Assembly: GCA_016800925.1 (NCBI GenBank)
Contig: JABCPU010000164.1
Coordinates: 78,225 to 142,224 of the forward strand
Length of the DNA: 64,000 nt
Source of the DNA: Suillus spraguei
Lineage: Eukaryota > Basidiomycota > Agaricomycetes > Boletales > Suillaceae
Direction: 5' to 3'
Below are positions 53,195-64,000 of this stretch, piece by piece. The stretch's first letter is position 1; each line of letters begins with the position of its first letter. Below the pieces are notes generated by a model. The model was not told where the DNA came from. It did not search any database and was given only the letters and a program-made list of their open reading frames with translations. A program made the position numbers and the translations under genes.

Positions 53195-54945
53195 TGAGTC
53201 TACGACCTTGCTAACTTGCTCCAGAGTTCCAATTGCTGCACCATACGTGTTCTGAAAAAAAGGATATGACCATGGATAGAATCAGTGGGAAGAGGGGACA
53301 CACGTCAGCTTCTAGCTCATCAAATACGATTAGGCATCCTCGTCCCTGATCCAGTACGCCGTGGAACACCTTGTCCAAGATCATCTGGGATAGCCTGAAA
53401 CACGAGATCAGCTACTTCTCACAGAAAAGAATTAATACGCACTTGGCTTCAACGTCCTGCGTCCTTGCTCATCCTGTTTTGCAACGTGGTCAATCTCCAC
53501 CACAGAGTACGGCTCAACGACACGCAGGAGGTTTTGCTGGAGGAGGGTGTCGTAAAGCGCTGCAAGATGCGAGCGAATGGTAGGGTCGGACGAGAGTTCT
53601 GTGTAGCGATGACAAGTGAATAACGAGTTGTATGAATCGAGCACAACATGCCATGTTTAGTCCCGAAGGGCTTTCTAGAAATCCGCCAAGTTTCGATTCT
53701 GATGCGCAAGCGCTATGGTACGCACACTCTCGATCTCGCGGAGTTGAGCATATTTCACCGCAAGCTTGATAGAAAGAAGTGATGTGACATCTTCAGGCTG
53801 GGATACATATCAGAATGAGTGGCGAGTTAAGATCATTGACAACGCACCATGACCTTGCACAAAAGCATGTATTTGAGTGCATTCAACGCTGCTGGGTCGT
53901 CCTGCGATGACATATTCTCGAAAGTCTCATAGAAGTATGAATATGCAGTAGTGTAATCCTTGTCCTCAGCATGGAGAACACCGGATTGGAGGTCTAATGC
54001 TGCTTGAAGATGAGGAGGACAGTATATTGAGTTTGCAGCAGTCCGGCGGACGTGAGGGCGGCCATTGTATTTCACCTACGTAGGGCATATAATGAGAAAT
54101 ACCGGGATGGTACCTAAAGACTAACCTTGGACTTTGAGAGGTTTCCAATGCCACGATAGACGCGACTCTCGAGTAGGTGTACTTCGGTAAGAATCATCTT
54201 GTCATCTAACCTTTTCAACTCCGTCAAGAGTGCGTGAATTCGCGTTAAAACTAACTTGTACTGCAGTGCTTCGAGTTGCCTGTACCGATAATCAGCGTCG
54301 TCGTAAGAGGTAGAAGTGTCTCTGACAGGGAAACGAGACGGATTTGCAAGCTATGTTTGAGGAATATGCACTTTTCACGCTTTGACCATTCAATGTTGTC
54401 GGTTAGGACGTCAATCTGAGTTTGCCGACTGTTAGGGATAGAGTTGAAATAATTTAGAAGCGTGCAGACTACAAGGTAGACATTAACGAAGCATGGAAAG
54501 CCAAGAACAGAGGGCATTCACTCAACTTGGCAGTTGAAGACATAGATGATCTCGAGAGTTTGATGACTTGCGCTAAGCCACTGCCATCTCTGTCTGGAGT
54601 AAGCGCTTGCGTAAAACATGAGACTTTGCAAGACTCACTTTTGATCTTTAGCTCTGCAAGTTTTATCAAGGCAGACTCTTGGTCACGCAAGGACTGTTCC
54701 TTGTCAGCATTGACGGCCGATCCATTGGAGGTTGATGCTGGATGTATGATTGGCACTAGCAGTCAAGACACGCCTGTCGAGTCCAATACTTGTTTGTAAA
54801 GCTCCTCTGCACGCTTTGGGTTAGAAGACGCGATATCCGCAGCCTGCTTGAGGAGTTCTTGAGTAGATGTCAAATGATTCAGTGGAGGTAGTGTCGGGCT
54901 ATGAGTACAAAGTGTTGCACCATGAGTGTGACGCGTCTTCATACC
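53195..54945 (-). pseudogene. RPN6: 26S proteasome regulatory subunit Rpn6 (PSMD11-like), damaged copy
   Basis: Rpn6 is a lid subunit that clamps the 19S regulatory particle to the 20S core. In order: ELLKQAADIASSNPKRAEEL, GLAQVIKLSRSSMSSTAK, NYFNSIPNSRQTQIDVLTDN with IEWSKREKCIFLKHSL, and LTELKRLDDKMILTEVHLLE. Then [69 protein letters not shown] and ELSSDPTIRSHLAALYDTLL. Last come the PCI end, [20 protein letters not shown] and [13 protein letters not shown]. At least five introns of about 45-60 nt are visible. Damage: TAG at 53675-53677, one-base losses near 53657 and 53470, a frame change near 54320 and a three-residue gap after SSTAK. Because Rpn6 is essential, this is either a decayed duplicate or a region with sequencing errors. 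The start codon is uncertain. Confidence 0.85.
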
Positions 54946-56407
<1,462 letters not shown>

Positions 56408-57437
56408 TGTAAAGATACAACCTAGCTTGGGCTGTAGATAAACCACTGCCTAAACTAGTATGTTAGTCTTGCACTCCGTCTAGTCTGCTTCACTTGTAAG
56501 AACAAGAGCATTCAACCCTAAAGGGGGATGCCTATTTAGTATGGTCAAGTTCAAGTCTAACTTATTTGTGAAACAAGTGTCGAGGTCAGCGGTAAGTTGC
56601 TGTGGTCAGCGATGATACCGCCTGAACTAGCGTCATGCGTAGCGGTGCTACCGTCGTCGAGATAAAGTCAGTAACAGTTGCATCTAGTGAGCGATGTCGA
56701 GTGGTGATCTCAGCGGTAGCGGTAAGGTTGCGAGCAGTGCAAGGAAGCAGTAAAGAAGTCCGCGGTACTTTCAGCAGTAAAGTAGCGGTGAGGTTGCGAG
56801 CGGTGCAAGGAAGCAGTAAAGAAGTCTGTGGTACTTTCAGCAGTAAAGTAGCGGTGCGTGAGAAGTTCAATCAAAGTAACAGTCAAAAGTCCAGTGGTAT
56901 GCCAGCGGTAATGGAGAACGAGCGTGATGTATTAACGAGCAATAAGGAAACTTTAAAGACTATGTCCACTACTGGGTAGATCCAGAGCTAGACAGTAATC
57001 CTGACCTATAGTACGTGCAATGGTGTAAAATCAGGTACTGTATTGTGCAGGGTATGCGGTGCTTATATCCTAATTCGTATGTACTCGGAATACTCTAGGC
57101 GAGATCAGTAGCACTGGGGTGTTGTAACTGCCATAAGTAAACATAGCGCGAGGCGCTGCAGCACGAGGTAACATGTAATAAGGCTTGCCATGGAATCAGT
57201 GATAACAAACAGAAAACAAACTATGCACCAAATGGAGCTATGTGGATGCGGCAAGGACATGGAAGGACATTGGTTCATGGAACAAGGTGCAGCAGTTGGT
57301 ATGGTGTGCGGTAAGTGTGGGATGCCACCAGTACTGCTAAAGGGGTAAGACGGCCATGGACGAGTGGTAACTCCTGTAGACGTGATACGAGTGTCAAAAT
57401 ATGGGGTTTTAAGCCCAGCGCCAATATGTTTGTTACA
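56408..57437 (-). mobile_element. LTR-B (reverse)
   Basis: 1030 bp from TGTAAAGATACAACC to GCGCCAATATGTTTGTTACA. The flanks CCGC and CTGC may be a four-base target duplication with one change. A stretch of about 70 bp (ATAAAGTAGCGGTGAGGTTGCGAGCGG type, 56700-56850) is duplicated inside. Confidence 0.87.
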
Positions 57438-57452
57438 CTGCATCTAAGGCCA

Positions 57453-57900
57453 CTCAGCGGCATCTCTCATTTATTCCTTTGATCAACCTGCATCTGGCAT
57501 GGTAAACCAGCCCTCAGCGGCATCTCTCATTTATTCCTTTGATTGACCTGCACCTGGCACGGTAAACCAGCCCTCAGCGGCATCTCTCATTTATCCCACA
57601 CCTGGCATGGTGAACCAGCTCATGGTGAACCAGCCCTCAGTGGCATCTCTTGTTTATTCCGCACCTGGCATGGTGAACCAGCTCATGGTGAACTGGCCCT
57701 CAGTAGCATCTCTCGTTTTTCCAACCTGCACCTGGCATGGTGAACCGACCCATGGTGAACTGGCCCTCAGTGGCATCTCTCATTTATTCCTTTGGTTGAC
57801 CTGCACCTGGTATGGTGAACCAGCTCGTGGTGAACCAGCCCATGGTGAACCAGTCCTCAGTGGCATCTCTCGTTTATTCCTTTGCTCGACCTGCACCTGG
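57453..57900 (+). repeat. Minisatellite, seven units of about 60-90 bp
   Basis: Units start with CTCAGYRGCATCTCTCATTT (or close variants) at about 57453, 57513, 57573, 57636, 57699, 57766 and 57856, and contain ACCTGGCATGGTGAACCAG. Length differences come from extra CATGGTGAACCAGCC sub-repeats. Open frames in it are repeat translations and not evidence of a gene. The LTR-A chromovirus sits at its right edge, right after CCTGG. Confidence 0.9.
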
Positions 57901-58374
57901 TGTTACGAACTGGGGTGGCGTCACCAGCGACAGTGAAAAGACACAGGCGGTCTGCTGGGAAGGTCTACAATATCCAGAGAGGATAAGGTAAACGTACAAG
58001 GAACACGTTCCGAGTACGATCAAGGGTTCTGCCTCAAAGACAAGTCTAAGAGGTTCTATGAGAATAGAGACTAAGGCTAAGGAGTGCTTAGACTTAGAGA
58101 TGATTCAAGATGACTTAGGTTGGAGACCTAAGCGAAGGATATTTCCAGGTAAAACCCAGTAAGATTAAAGTAAGGTATACAAGCATAATACAACATGCTT
58201 AAATAAGCCAATATGTGCGCACGGACCAAGAGAAGTGTGAGAATGTTAGTGCGTATCCAAAGAAGGAAGGCAACTATAGTACAGATGCGTTGAGCATATG
58301 AGTCAGAGTCTTGTTACGTAATATACGAAGTAAAGGAGACGAGAAAATGAATAGGGGTACATACGACTGTAACA
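57901..58374 (-). repeat. 3' LTR-A of the chromovirus
   Basis: 474 bp; on the plus strand TGTTACGAACTGGGG to GACTGTAACA. On the minus strand it is preceded by the polypurine-like tract AAAACAGGGGTAA (58375-58387). CCTGG lies outside at 57896-57900; its partner is outside the window. Confidence 0.92.
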
Positions 58375-58406
58375 TTACCCCTGTTTTACACGTAAAGTCA
58401 CCGGCT

Positions 58407-59906
58407 TTACTCATTCTGATTAGAATAATAGATCAGATCGTCGCTGTACTCATAGTCTTCATCGAGGACTGACCCACCCATCATGTACTTAGCTTCATCA
58501 ATTCCAGCACGTCGTTTTGAATCTCGTCTTTCTGCTGCTCTAGTTCGTTCGTCGTCAAGCTGTCTTTCCCAAGAGCGAAGTGTGTCATAGAACCCGTTAT
58601 CTTTCCAGGTTAGAGTGAAAGGAGGGGTTCCGACTCGTTGAGGACAGTAAATGGATAAATGAGTAGGCGACCAGTATCAACAGACCCCACATTGGTATTC
58701 TGTGCAATTCTTCTGACGATGCCCAAGTAGTCCGCAAACACGGCATTTCATGTTTTCATCAGGATTAGAATGTACTTGTCGAAGTGGAGTTGGGGCGACA
58801 ATGCGACAGTGAGGGCTCGCAGAGTGTGTGCGTTTCTTTCCCCGTTTACGAGTAATATGTCGAAGGGCTCGCTTGTTGCTAGAGCGGATATCGTCAATTT
58901 GTTGATCATCAAGAGTGTAATCAGAGGGTGCTGGTGTCATGACGGCTGCAGCTAGCAGTTCATCTGGGTCTGAGGAAGTTGTGGGTCCTAGGGCTTCTAC
59001 GAGGACAGGGATGGTAGAGTTGAGAACGTGAGGAATGACCATAGGAGGATGGATATGTAGGTCTTTCAAAAGTTGACCGAGCGTGTCAACTTCGATGGGT
59101 TGATTGGGTAGTTCTTCAGTTACACGATTTCCGAGCGCGATAATCTCAGCAAGCTTATCGTGTAATGCGTTATTTATAACCGCCTTTTCATGCGTGGCAC
59201 GGCATTCAGTGAATAGATGAGGAGGTTCTGTGTCCTCATCAAGCATGACGGTAGTGTTGATTGGCGATGGTGTAGGTTGTGTTTCATAATGGTGAATAGC
59301 GTCAATTAGACGAGCTACCAGTCCTCTCGCTTCTCTGGAGTCAACTGTTGCTCCCTCAAGCTCTTCAATGATAGCGTCAGCCATATTGTTGGCTTCCTGA
59401 ACAGCAGCAAGTAAGCCAGTGAGGGCAGCGATATTAGAACGAGTGCCCGAATTGCAGATGGAAGGAGCAGGAACTGGGAGTGGATTTCTTTGCGGAGAGG
59501 GAGGTCTCGCCACCCCTGCTCGACGCTCGGCAACAATGTGAATAGCCATTTCAACATCAGCCTTAAAAGAATTGGGAAGGAGAAGCAGCCCGTAAGAGTG
59601 AATGCGTTTCTGGCAATGTAGGATTTGTTGTCGAACGGCATCGTCGTGGACGTCATTGCAGATGGTTTCAATGAGGGCAGCTGTATGGATGATATTGGTG
59701 ATGAGAATAGTGACAAACGCATCCTTGCCGGTAAGGATCTTTTCAATCTCTGTTGCGTGTCCAGGGCAAAGGAGGGCTCCCTCGACGAAGGAGTTTCCGT
59801 CGATGTTTCTGATGAGGTCGGCATAGTGATCAGTAGTGGTGTAATTTTCTTCGGCGACAGGGTGAATATAGGCAGTGGGGAAAGAAGCATTTACGGGGGA
59901 GGTCAT
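58407..59906 (-). pseudogene. Extra CCHC zinc-knuckle ORF downstream of pol
   Basis: ATG at 59904-59906 opens MTSPVNASFPTAYIHP, about 30 nt after the pol stop (59936-59938). The frame is open for some 410 codons to a TGA at about 58674, where the nested copy has Trp (TGG), and then goes on to TAA at 58407-58409. The N-terminal two thirds are helical (FVEGALLCPGHATEIEKIL, IAALTGLLAAVQEANNMADA). A basic stretch ITRKRGKKRTHSASP leads to CRVCGLLGHRQKNC and a second Cys cluster. The tail is acidic (DEDYEYSDD). With one G-to-A change as the main damage it was intact until recently. The combination of basic region and zinc knuckle suggests RNA or DNA binding; no enzyme motif is present. Confidence 0.8.
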
Positions 59907-59935
59907 ACTGGATTGTTTGTGGGGCTGATTCGAAT

Positions 59936-61875
59936 TCAAAGGGCATACTGCTTCTTATAAGCAGTCAAGATTCTTGTGGAGTTTGCTAAATTCTTTTCCG
60001 GAAGCCACTTGTTATCTCCCGATGAATATCCTTTCCAAGAAACGAGATAACGTCGGTGATTACCGGTTCCTTTATGGGAGAGAATTGCTTCTACTTTGTA
60101 TTCTTCTTCTTCTTCGATAATGTCAGGTAGTGGTTCAGGAAAGTTCGGACCGTGTACGTCTGTTTCGCTATAGGATGATAAGACGGAAGCATGGAAAGTG
60201 GGGTGAATTTTTCATTGTGGTGGGAGTTTGAGCATAAAGGTGATGGGTGATAAGACATCGATGATCGGGAATGGTCCGTATCATTTTGGCGCAAGTTTCC
60301 GTGATGGAAGTTTAAGTCGGAGATTAGTGGCAGATAGCCAGACCTTATCTCCTACCTTCCATGGAATATACTTCTCTCCTCGGGATTGTTCAACCATTGT
60401 TTGCATTGCAATATTATGGCAGGCGATTGCTTTTCTCTTATCTTCTGCAGGGATTGTACTCGATTGTCTGCCGCGGGGACGGATGAATCGGGGATCAGGT
60501 GAGGGATAGCACATGGTTCGTATCCCATCATAAGATAGAAGGGCGATGCATTCCTTGCATCATGTTTTCGGTGATTATGGATGAATTCGGCAATTGGTAA
60601 GTGTTCGACCCAATTTTCAGGATTATTGCGGCAATAGATGCGCAAGTACATTTCTAGTTCTTGATTGAGCCTCTCCATTTGGCCATCAGTTTGAGGGTGA
60701 TAAGCCGTTGATGGGGCGATGATGTAGTCAAGAAGTCGGGCAAGTTCCTTAGAGAAGCGGGATAGAAATTGCGGACCTCGATCCGAGATGACTTTGTCAT
60801 GAAGTCCGAATCGACGATAAATGTGTTTTAAAAAGAGTTTAGCAATGCCTTCAGAAGTGACGGTTTTTAAGCAAGGGATAATAATTACCCCCTTCATAAG
60901 GCCATGGTCTACCACGACCATGATACTGCCAAACCCGCCAGAGGTGGGAAGGTCGGTGATAAGATCAACGGAGACCTGAGAAAAGGGGGGAGTCGCAGAC
61001 GAGGCAATTGGCATAAGCGGAGGACGGACAGGATGTGTGTCCGCTTTCATTTGCTGACAAAGGGCGCAACCCTCAACATATTTCCGAATATAGGAACCCA
61101 TAGCGGGCCACCAAGCTTCCCATTTGACAAGTTCTTCAGTTTTAAATCGACCGGGATGTCCCGCGGTAGGATGATCATGGTACCTTTTCAAGATTTCGGG
61201 GCAATGTGTTGGTGGGATGTAGGCATGATCCTTAAAATAGAGGATGTTTCCCTCGATCTTCCAGTCAGAGAGGGCTGACTTCATAGGGGGAAGGCTTACG
61301 CCATCAAGGGCGTCAGATGCGGTTTTGAAGACAGGATCATCGAGAGGATCAGACGATGACAAAACATTCTGTAGGTCGGTGTTGATAAGACGAATGAATA
61401 GAGCATCAGGAAGGAGGGTCTGGTCTTCGTTATCATCTTTACTGGAGGTATAGTCGGGCCGGCGAGATAGTGCATCGGGTACTGCCAATTTGGTACCTGC
61501 AACATGATGCAATTCGATATCAAAAATAGACAAAATCAATTGACAGCGTGCTTGGCGACGGGTAAGCTTCTGTGCACTTCTAAAATATAGAAGATTCTTG
61601 TGGTCGGTGAATACCAAGACAGGGTGCTGATTTCCTTCCAAACAATGACGCCATTCGTTTAATGCCCGGATGACGGCGAGGAGTTCCCAATCAAAGATTT
61701 GATAATTTCGTTCTGCGGGGTTCAAAGATTGAGAGAGGTATGCACAAGGGTGATAAACACCATTCTCATCGGTCTGTAAGAGAACTCCACCAGTTGCTAC
61801 AAGCGAAGCATTGGTAGCGATGGCAAATTGTCGGGAAGGATCGGGATTATGGAGTACTGGCTGGGAAGTGAAACA
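59936..61875 (-). pseudogene. Chromovirus RNase H, integrase and chromodomain
   Basis: RNase H: NASLVATGGVLLQTDENGVY, AYLSQSLNPAERNYQIFDWE, FTDHKNLLYF. Integrase zinc domain: HDHPTAGHPGRFKTEELVKW and CALCQQMKADTHP; core: VSVDLITDLPTSGG, VISDRGPQFLSRF and TAYHPQTDGQMERLNQELE (D,D,E). After a frame change near 60500: GEKYIPWKVGDKVWLSATNL and LKLPSRKLAPK. The chromodomain at about 60110-59960 reads EYKVEAILSHKGTGNHRRYL with VSWKGYSSGDNKWLPEKNL. Chromodomains guide integration into marked chromatin. A TGA is seen near 60296, and TAA ends the RT frame at 61873-61875. Confidence 0.9.
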
Positions 61876-62760
61876 TCATTTCAGTTCTTCAAAGGTGTCC
61901 ATACATTCGGTTGACCAATCAAAGATTTTGTCTTTCTTTGTCAATTCGATAAGAGGTCGGGTGATATCAGAGTAGTGGGAAATGAATGTGCGGTAGAAGT
62001 TGCAAAAACCGAGGAATGACCGGACTTCTTTCACAGATTTTGGTGTTGGCCATTCTGTGATTCCCTTGGTTTTAGTGGTGTCCATAGCAACTTGTCCGGG
62101 CCAAATTATCATTCTGAGGTACTCCACTTCTTCTGCATTGAAGGTGCATTTCTCCGGTTTCAAGAACAGATGTTCCTGTCGTATCTTTATCAAGACCCAT
62201 CTCGTCCGTTCGCGGTGTTCTGCCATAGTTGTGGAGAAAATCAGGATATCGTCCATGTATATAACCATCCATCCTTTGTTGATCTCCTGCTGGAAGGTAT
62301 GATTCATGTATGCTTGGAAAGTTGCTGGGGAGTTGCAAAGGCCAAAGAACATGATGTTCGGTTCAAATAGGCCGAATTCTGTAGTAAAAGCCGCTTTCCA
62401 ACGATCGTCGGGATGGATGTGAATGTTATTATAACCGGACCGAATATCCATTTTTGTAAAGAACTGTGCATTGTGAAGGCATGCGATGAGGGAAATAGGA
62501 AGTGGGAGCGGATAAGCATTTTTGACTGTCCAGTCATTGATGTAGCGATAATCTTGACAAGGACGTAATTCTCCACTCTTCTTTCCCACAAAGAAGAAGC
62601 CACTGGCTTGGGGTGACTTCAATTCTGAGATAAAACCTTTCGCGGTGTTTTCATCGATAAATGTTTTTGATGGCAGCGCGTTCTTTTTCTGATAGCGGGT
62701 AAACCTTAGATGTGCGAGGAATAAAACCGGGTTTAGTATCGATCCGATGATCAATACCAG
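61876..62760 (-). pseudogene. Chromovirus reverse transcriptase
   Basis: A nearly complete RT in one frame: FIDENTAKGFISELKSPQAS, CQDYRYINDWTVKNAYPLPL, FTKMDIRSGYNNIHI, FGLCNSPATFQAYMN, the catalytic YMDD in MVIYMDDILIFS, FLKPEKCTFNAEEV, and SVKEVRSFLGFCNFYRTFI. The active-site aspartates are intact. The upstream part changes frame near 62700. Confidence 0.92.
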
Positions 62761-62959
62761 GGCGTTCGGGGGGTAGTTTGTTCAATCCATCTCTAGCGAA
62801 GACGTCTGCAAAATCTGCAAATATTGCGGAACCAATTCTTCAAAGGTTTTCTTTTCTTTTCCTTCTCATCCGTGGCGAATTCCTGAGCCTTATTACTGTA
62901 TTTCGGAGGAGGAAGGGAGATTGTGGAGTAGTTATGGAGTTGTTCGAGTCGGGAAGTTC

Positions 62960-63964
62960 CATCATGGTGTGTGGGGTGTATCCATGGATACTTCTTTGAC
63001 GATTCTCATGCTAACTCCGTTCGGTGTGTCGTACTCCACCAAGAACTCCCCGTCTCCGAGTTCATAAGAGGAGATTTCATGTACTTCCGGTGCATGCCAA
63101 ACATCCTGCATCGTGTTGAATTGGTCATCATCTTCAGTAGGTATTGTAGACGTTATTGGTTTTGTCTCGATCTGGAATTTCTTCGATGGAAGTAATGGGT
63201 AGTTTGGGTGGCACAAAGTATTTGGTTAACTTTGGAATAGTATAAGCACGTCCTCCTTGATCATCGTCAGGTTTTTGCTTTCCCTGTTGTTGCTCTGCAA
63301 TTGGTCGTTTTTCAACTGGTTGTGACGGTGGTGGTCAGAACTCTGGTTCGAATTCATTCTTTCGTTTTTTCTACACAAGGAATAGGTGATGGAGGACGTT
63401 GCGGTAGTTTTACTTGTGGGGGAGGATCATTGATTGTGAATTCGACAGGGGTGACAATGGGAGAAGCAACGGGGGACTTTGGAAATCGTGAATTTTGCCA
63501 TTTCTTGGGATGATGAAAGGCTGGAGGTAACCCATTCTTCTTTCGGTCGGTATCTATGTCAAGTTCGATTTCATCAGACTTCGTTGTTCTAGGAGGGAAA
63601 GTGTTTTTGGCAGCCCAATCTATATGTGGGTTCATAGCACATAACCATGGGATCCCCAGGAGAATTTGATCCCTTCGTCCAAGTTTAGTGATATTGAACT
63701 TTCCATACATGGTTCGTTCGTCTATTTTCACCACTAAGAGACAATAGTGCATGATTGGTCCTCCCTTGATAAGAGTTCCATCCGCCATAGTAACTTGGAA
63801 TGGTGTGTCAAGTTTTTGTCATGTGATTTTGTGGAGTTTTTACAAAATTCTTCGGAGATGAATGTGCCTGCTGCGCCAGAATCAATAATGGCAGTAGTGT
63901 CGACAGATTTTGAATGAATACGCGAGTGTAGAGTGATGGGAATACAAAGTTCTTTTTCTTTCAC
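62960..63964 (-). pseudogene. Chromovirus aspartic protease and linker
   Basis: Protease start KEKELCIPITLHSRIHSKSV then TTAIIDSGAAGTFISEEF, the DSGA active site. After a frame change near 63790 the second half reads KFNITKLGRRDQILLGIPWL and NPHIDWA. A Pro-rich linker (PPPQVKLPQRPPSPIP) follows and leads, after further frame changes, to QDVWHAPEVHEISSYELGDG before RT. Gag should lie just beyond the right edge. Confidence 0.85.
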
Positions 63965-64000
63965 CTACAGCACGTTACAAGTCTTAGTAGTACATTAGGA

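Larger units (their letters stand above)
57901..64000 (-). mobile_element. LTR-A chromovirus, 3' portion (runs off the window)
   Basis: Minus-strand element with, from right to left: protease, RT, RNase H, integrase, chromodomain, an extra CCHC ORF, a polypurine tract and the 3' LTR. Gag and the 5' LTR must lie beyond 64000. It is the least damaged element here, with a few stops and frame changes, and is the reference for the nested copy at 2486-6604. Confidence 0.9.

Noticed and set aside
53195..54945. Calling RPN6 a functional gene
   Set aside because: At least one in-frame stop and several frame changes cannot be explained by the visible introns.
57543..57936. Repetitive proteins with HGEPALSGISxLF units
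   Set aside because: They are translations of the minisatellite, open in more than one frame, and one runs into the LTR.
59907..59939. Longer start of the extra CCHC ORF (MNSNQPHKQ...)
   Set aside because: The codon at 59939 is TTG and overlaps the pol stop. The nested copy starts at the ATG that corresponds to 59906, so that start was preferred.

Overview
The window looks like transposon-rich sequence from an Agaricomycete (mushroom-forming basidiomycete). The support is genes with 46-56 nt GT-AG introns, a Plavaka-type transposase, PIF/Harbinger and Ty3/gypsy chromoviral elements, and several protein families I know mainly from Agaricomycetes (Ulp1-like proteins, TPR-CHAT, RCC1-BTB, high-copy unnamed families). 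I cannot name the species. Names LTR-A to LTR-E are my own labels for repeat families seen here.

Layout. 1-7405: an old plus-strand Ty3/gypsy element (H1), split by a solo LTR-A and by a 4.1 kb nested chromovirus (2486-6604). 7428-10557: a decayed minus-strand Plavaka transposase carrying an LTR-B. 10.6-12.2 kb: a decayed coiled-coil ORF and apparently empty sequence. 12203-14340: a PIF/Harbinger element with 74 bp terminal inverted repeats and a TTA target duplication. 14.5-24.9 kb: the most host-like stretch, with a coiled-coil family gene whose tail is a tandem exon-intron repeat, a rearranged O-fucosyltransferase-like pseudogene, a large Ulp1-like gene and a clean three-exon coiled-coil gene. 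24926-27268: a MITE and a DUF6818-like pseudogene.

27.5-48.0 kb: one gene of a high-copy Agaricomycete zinc-finger family, split into five pieces by LTR insertions. The largest insertion is a 12.3 kb LTR-C chromovirus (29959-42262, TSD CCATC), which itself holds an LTR-D pair, a DDE transposase fragment and two LTR-E copies. 48-55 kb: decayed host-type genes (RCC1-BTB fused to TPR-CHAT, proteasome subunit Rpn6) and one apparently intact 101-aa gene. 55.3-57.9 kb: an Hsp70/ATP-synthase-gamma chimeric pseudogene, an LTR-B and a minisatellite. 57901-64000: most of a minus-strand LTR-A chromovirus with protease, RT, RNase H, integrase, chromodomain and then an extra CCHC zinc-knuckle ORF downstream of pol.

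Most coding sequence is broken by stops or frameshifts. The most intact models are the 244-aa gene (23007-23839), the 101-aa gene (52039-52439) and, apart from one frameshift, the Ulp1-like gene (18719-22441). Insertion boundaries are well supported because five solo LTR-A copies and two full elements keep matching 5-bp target duplications, and removing several of them restores the host reading frame. Family assignments come from recognising motifs by eye; no database search was run.
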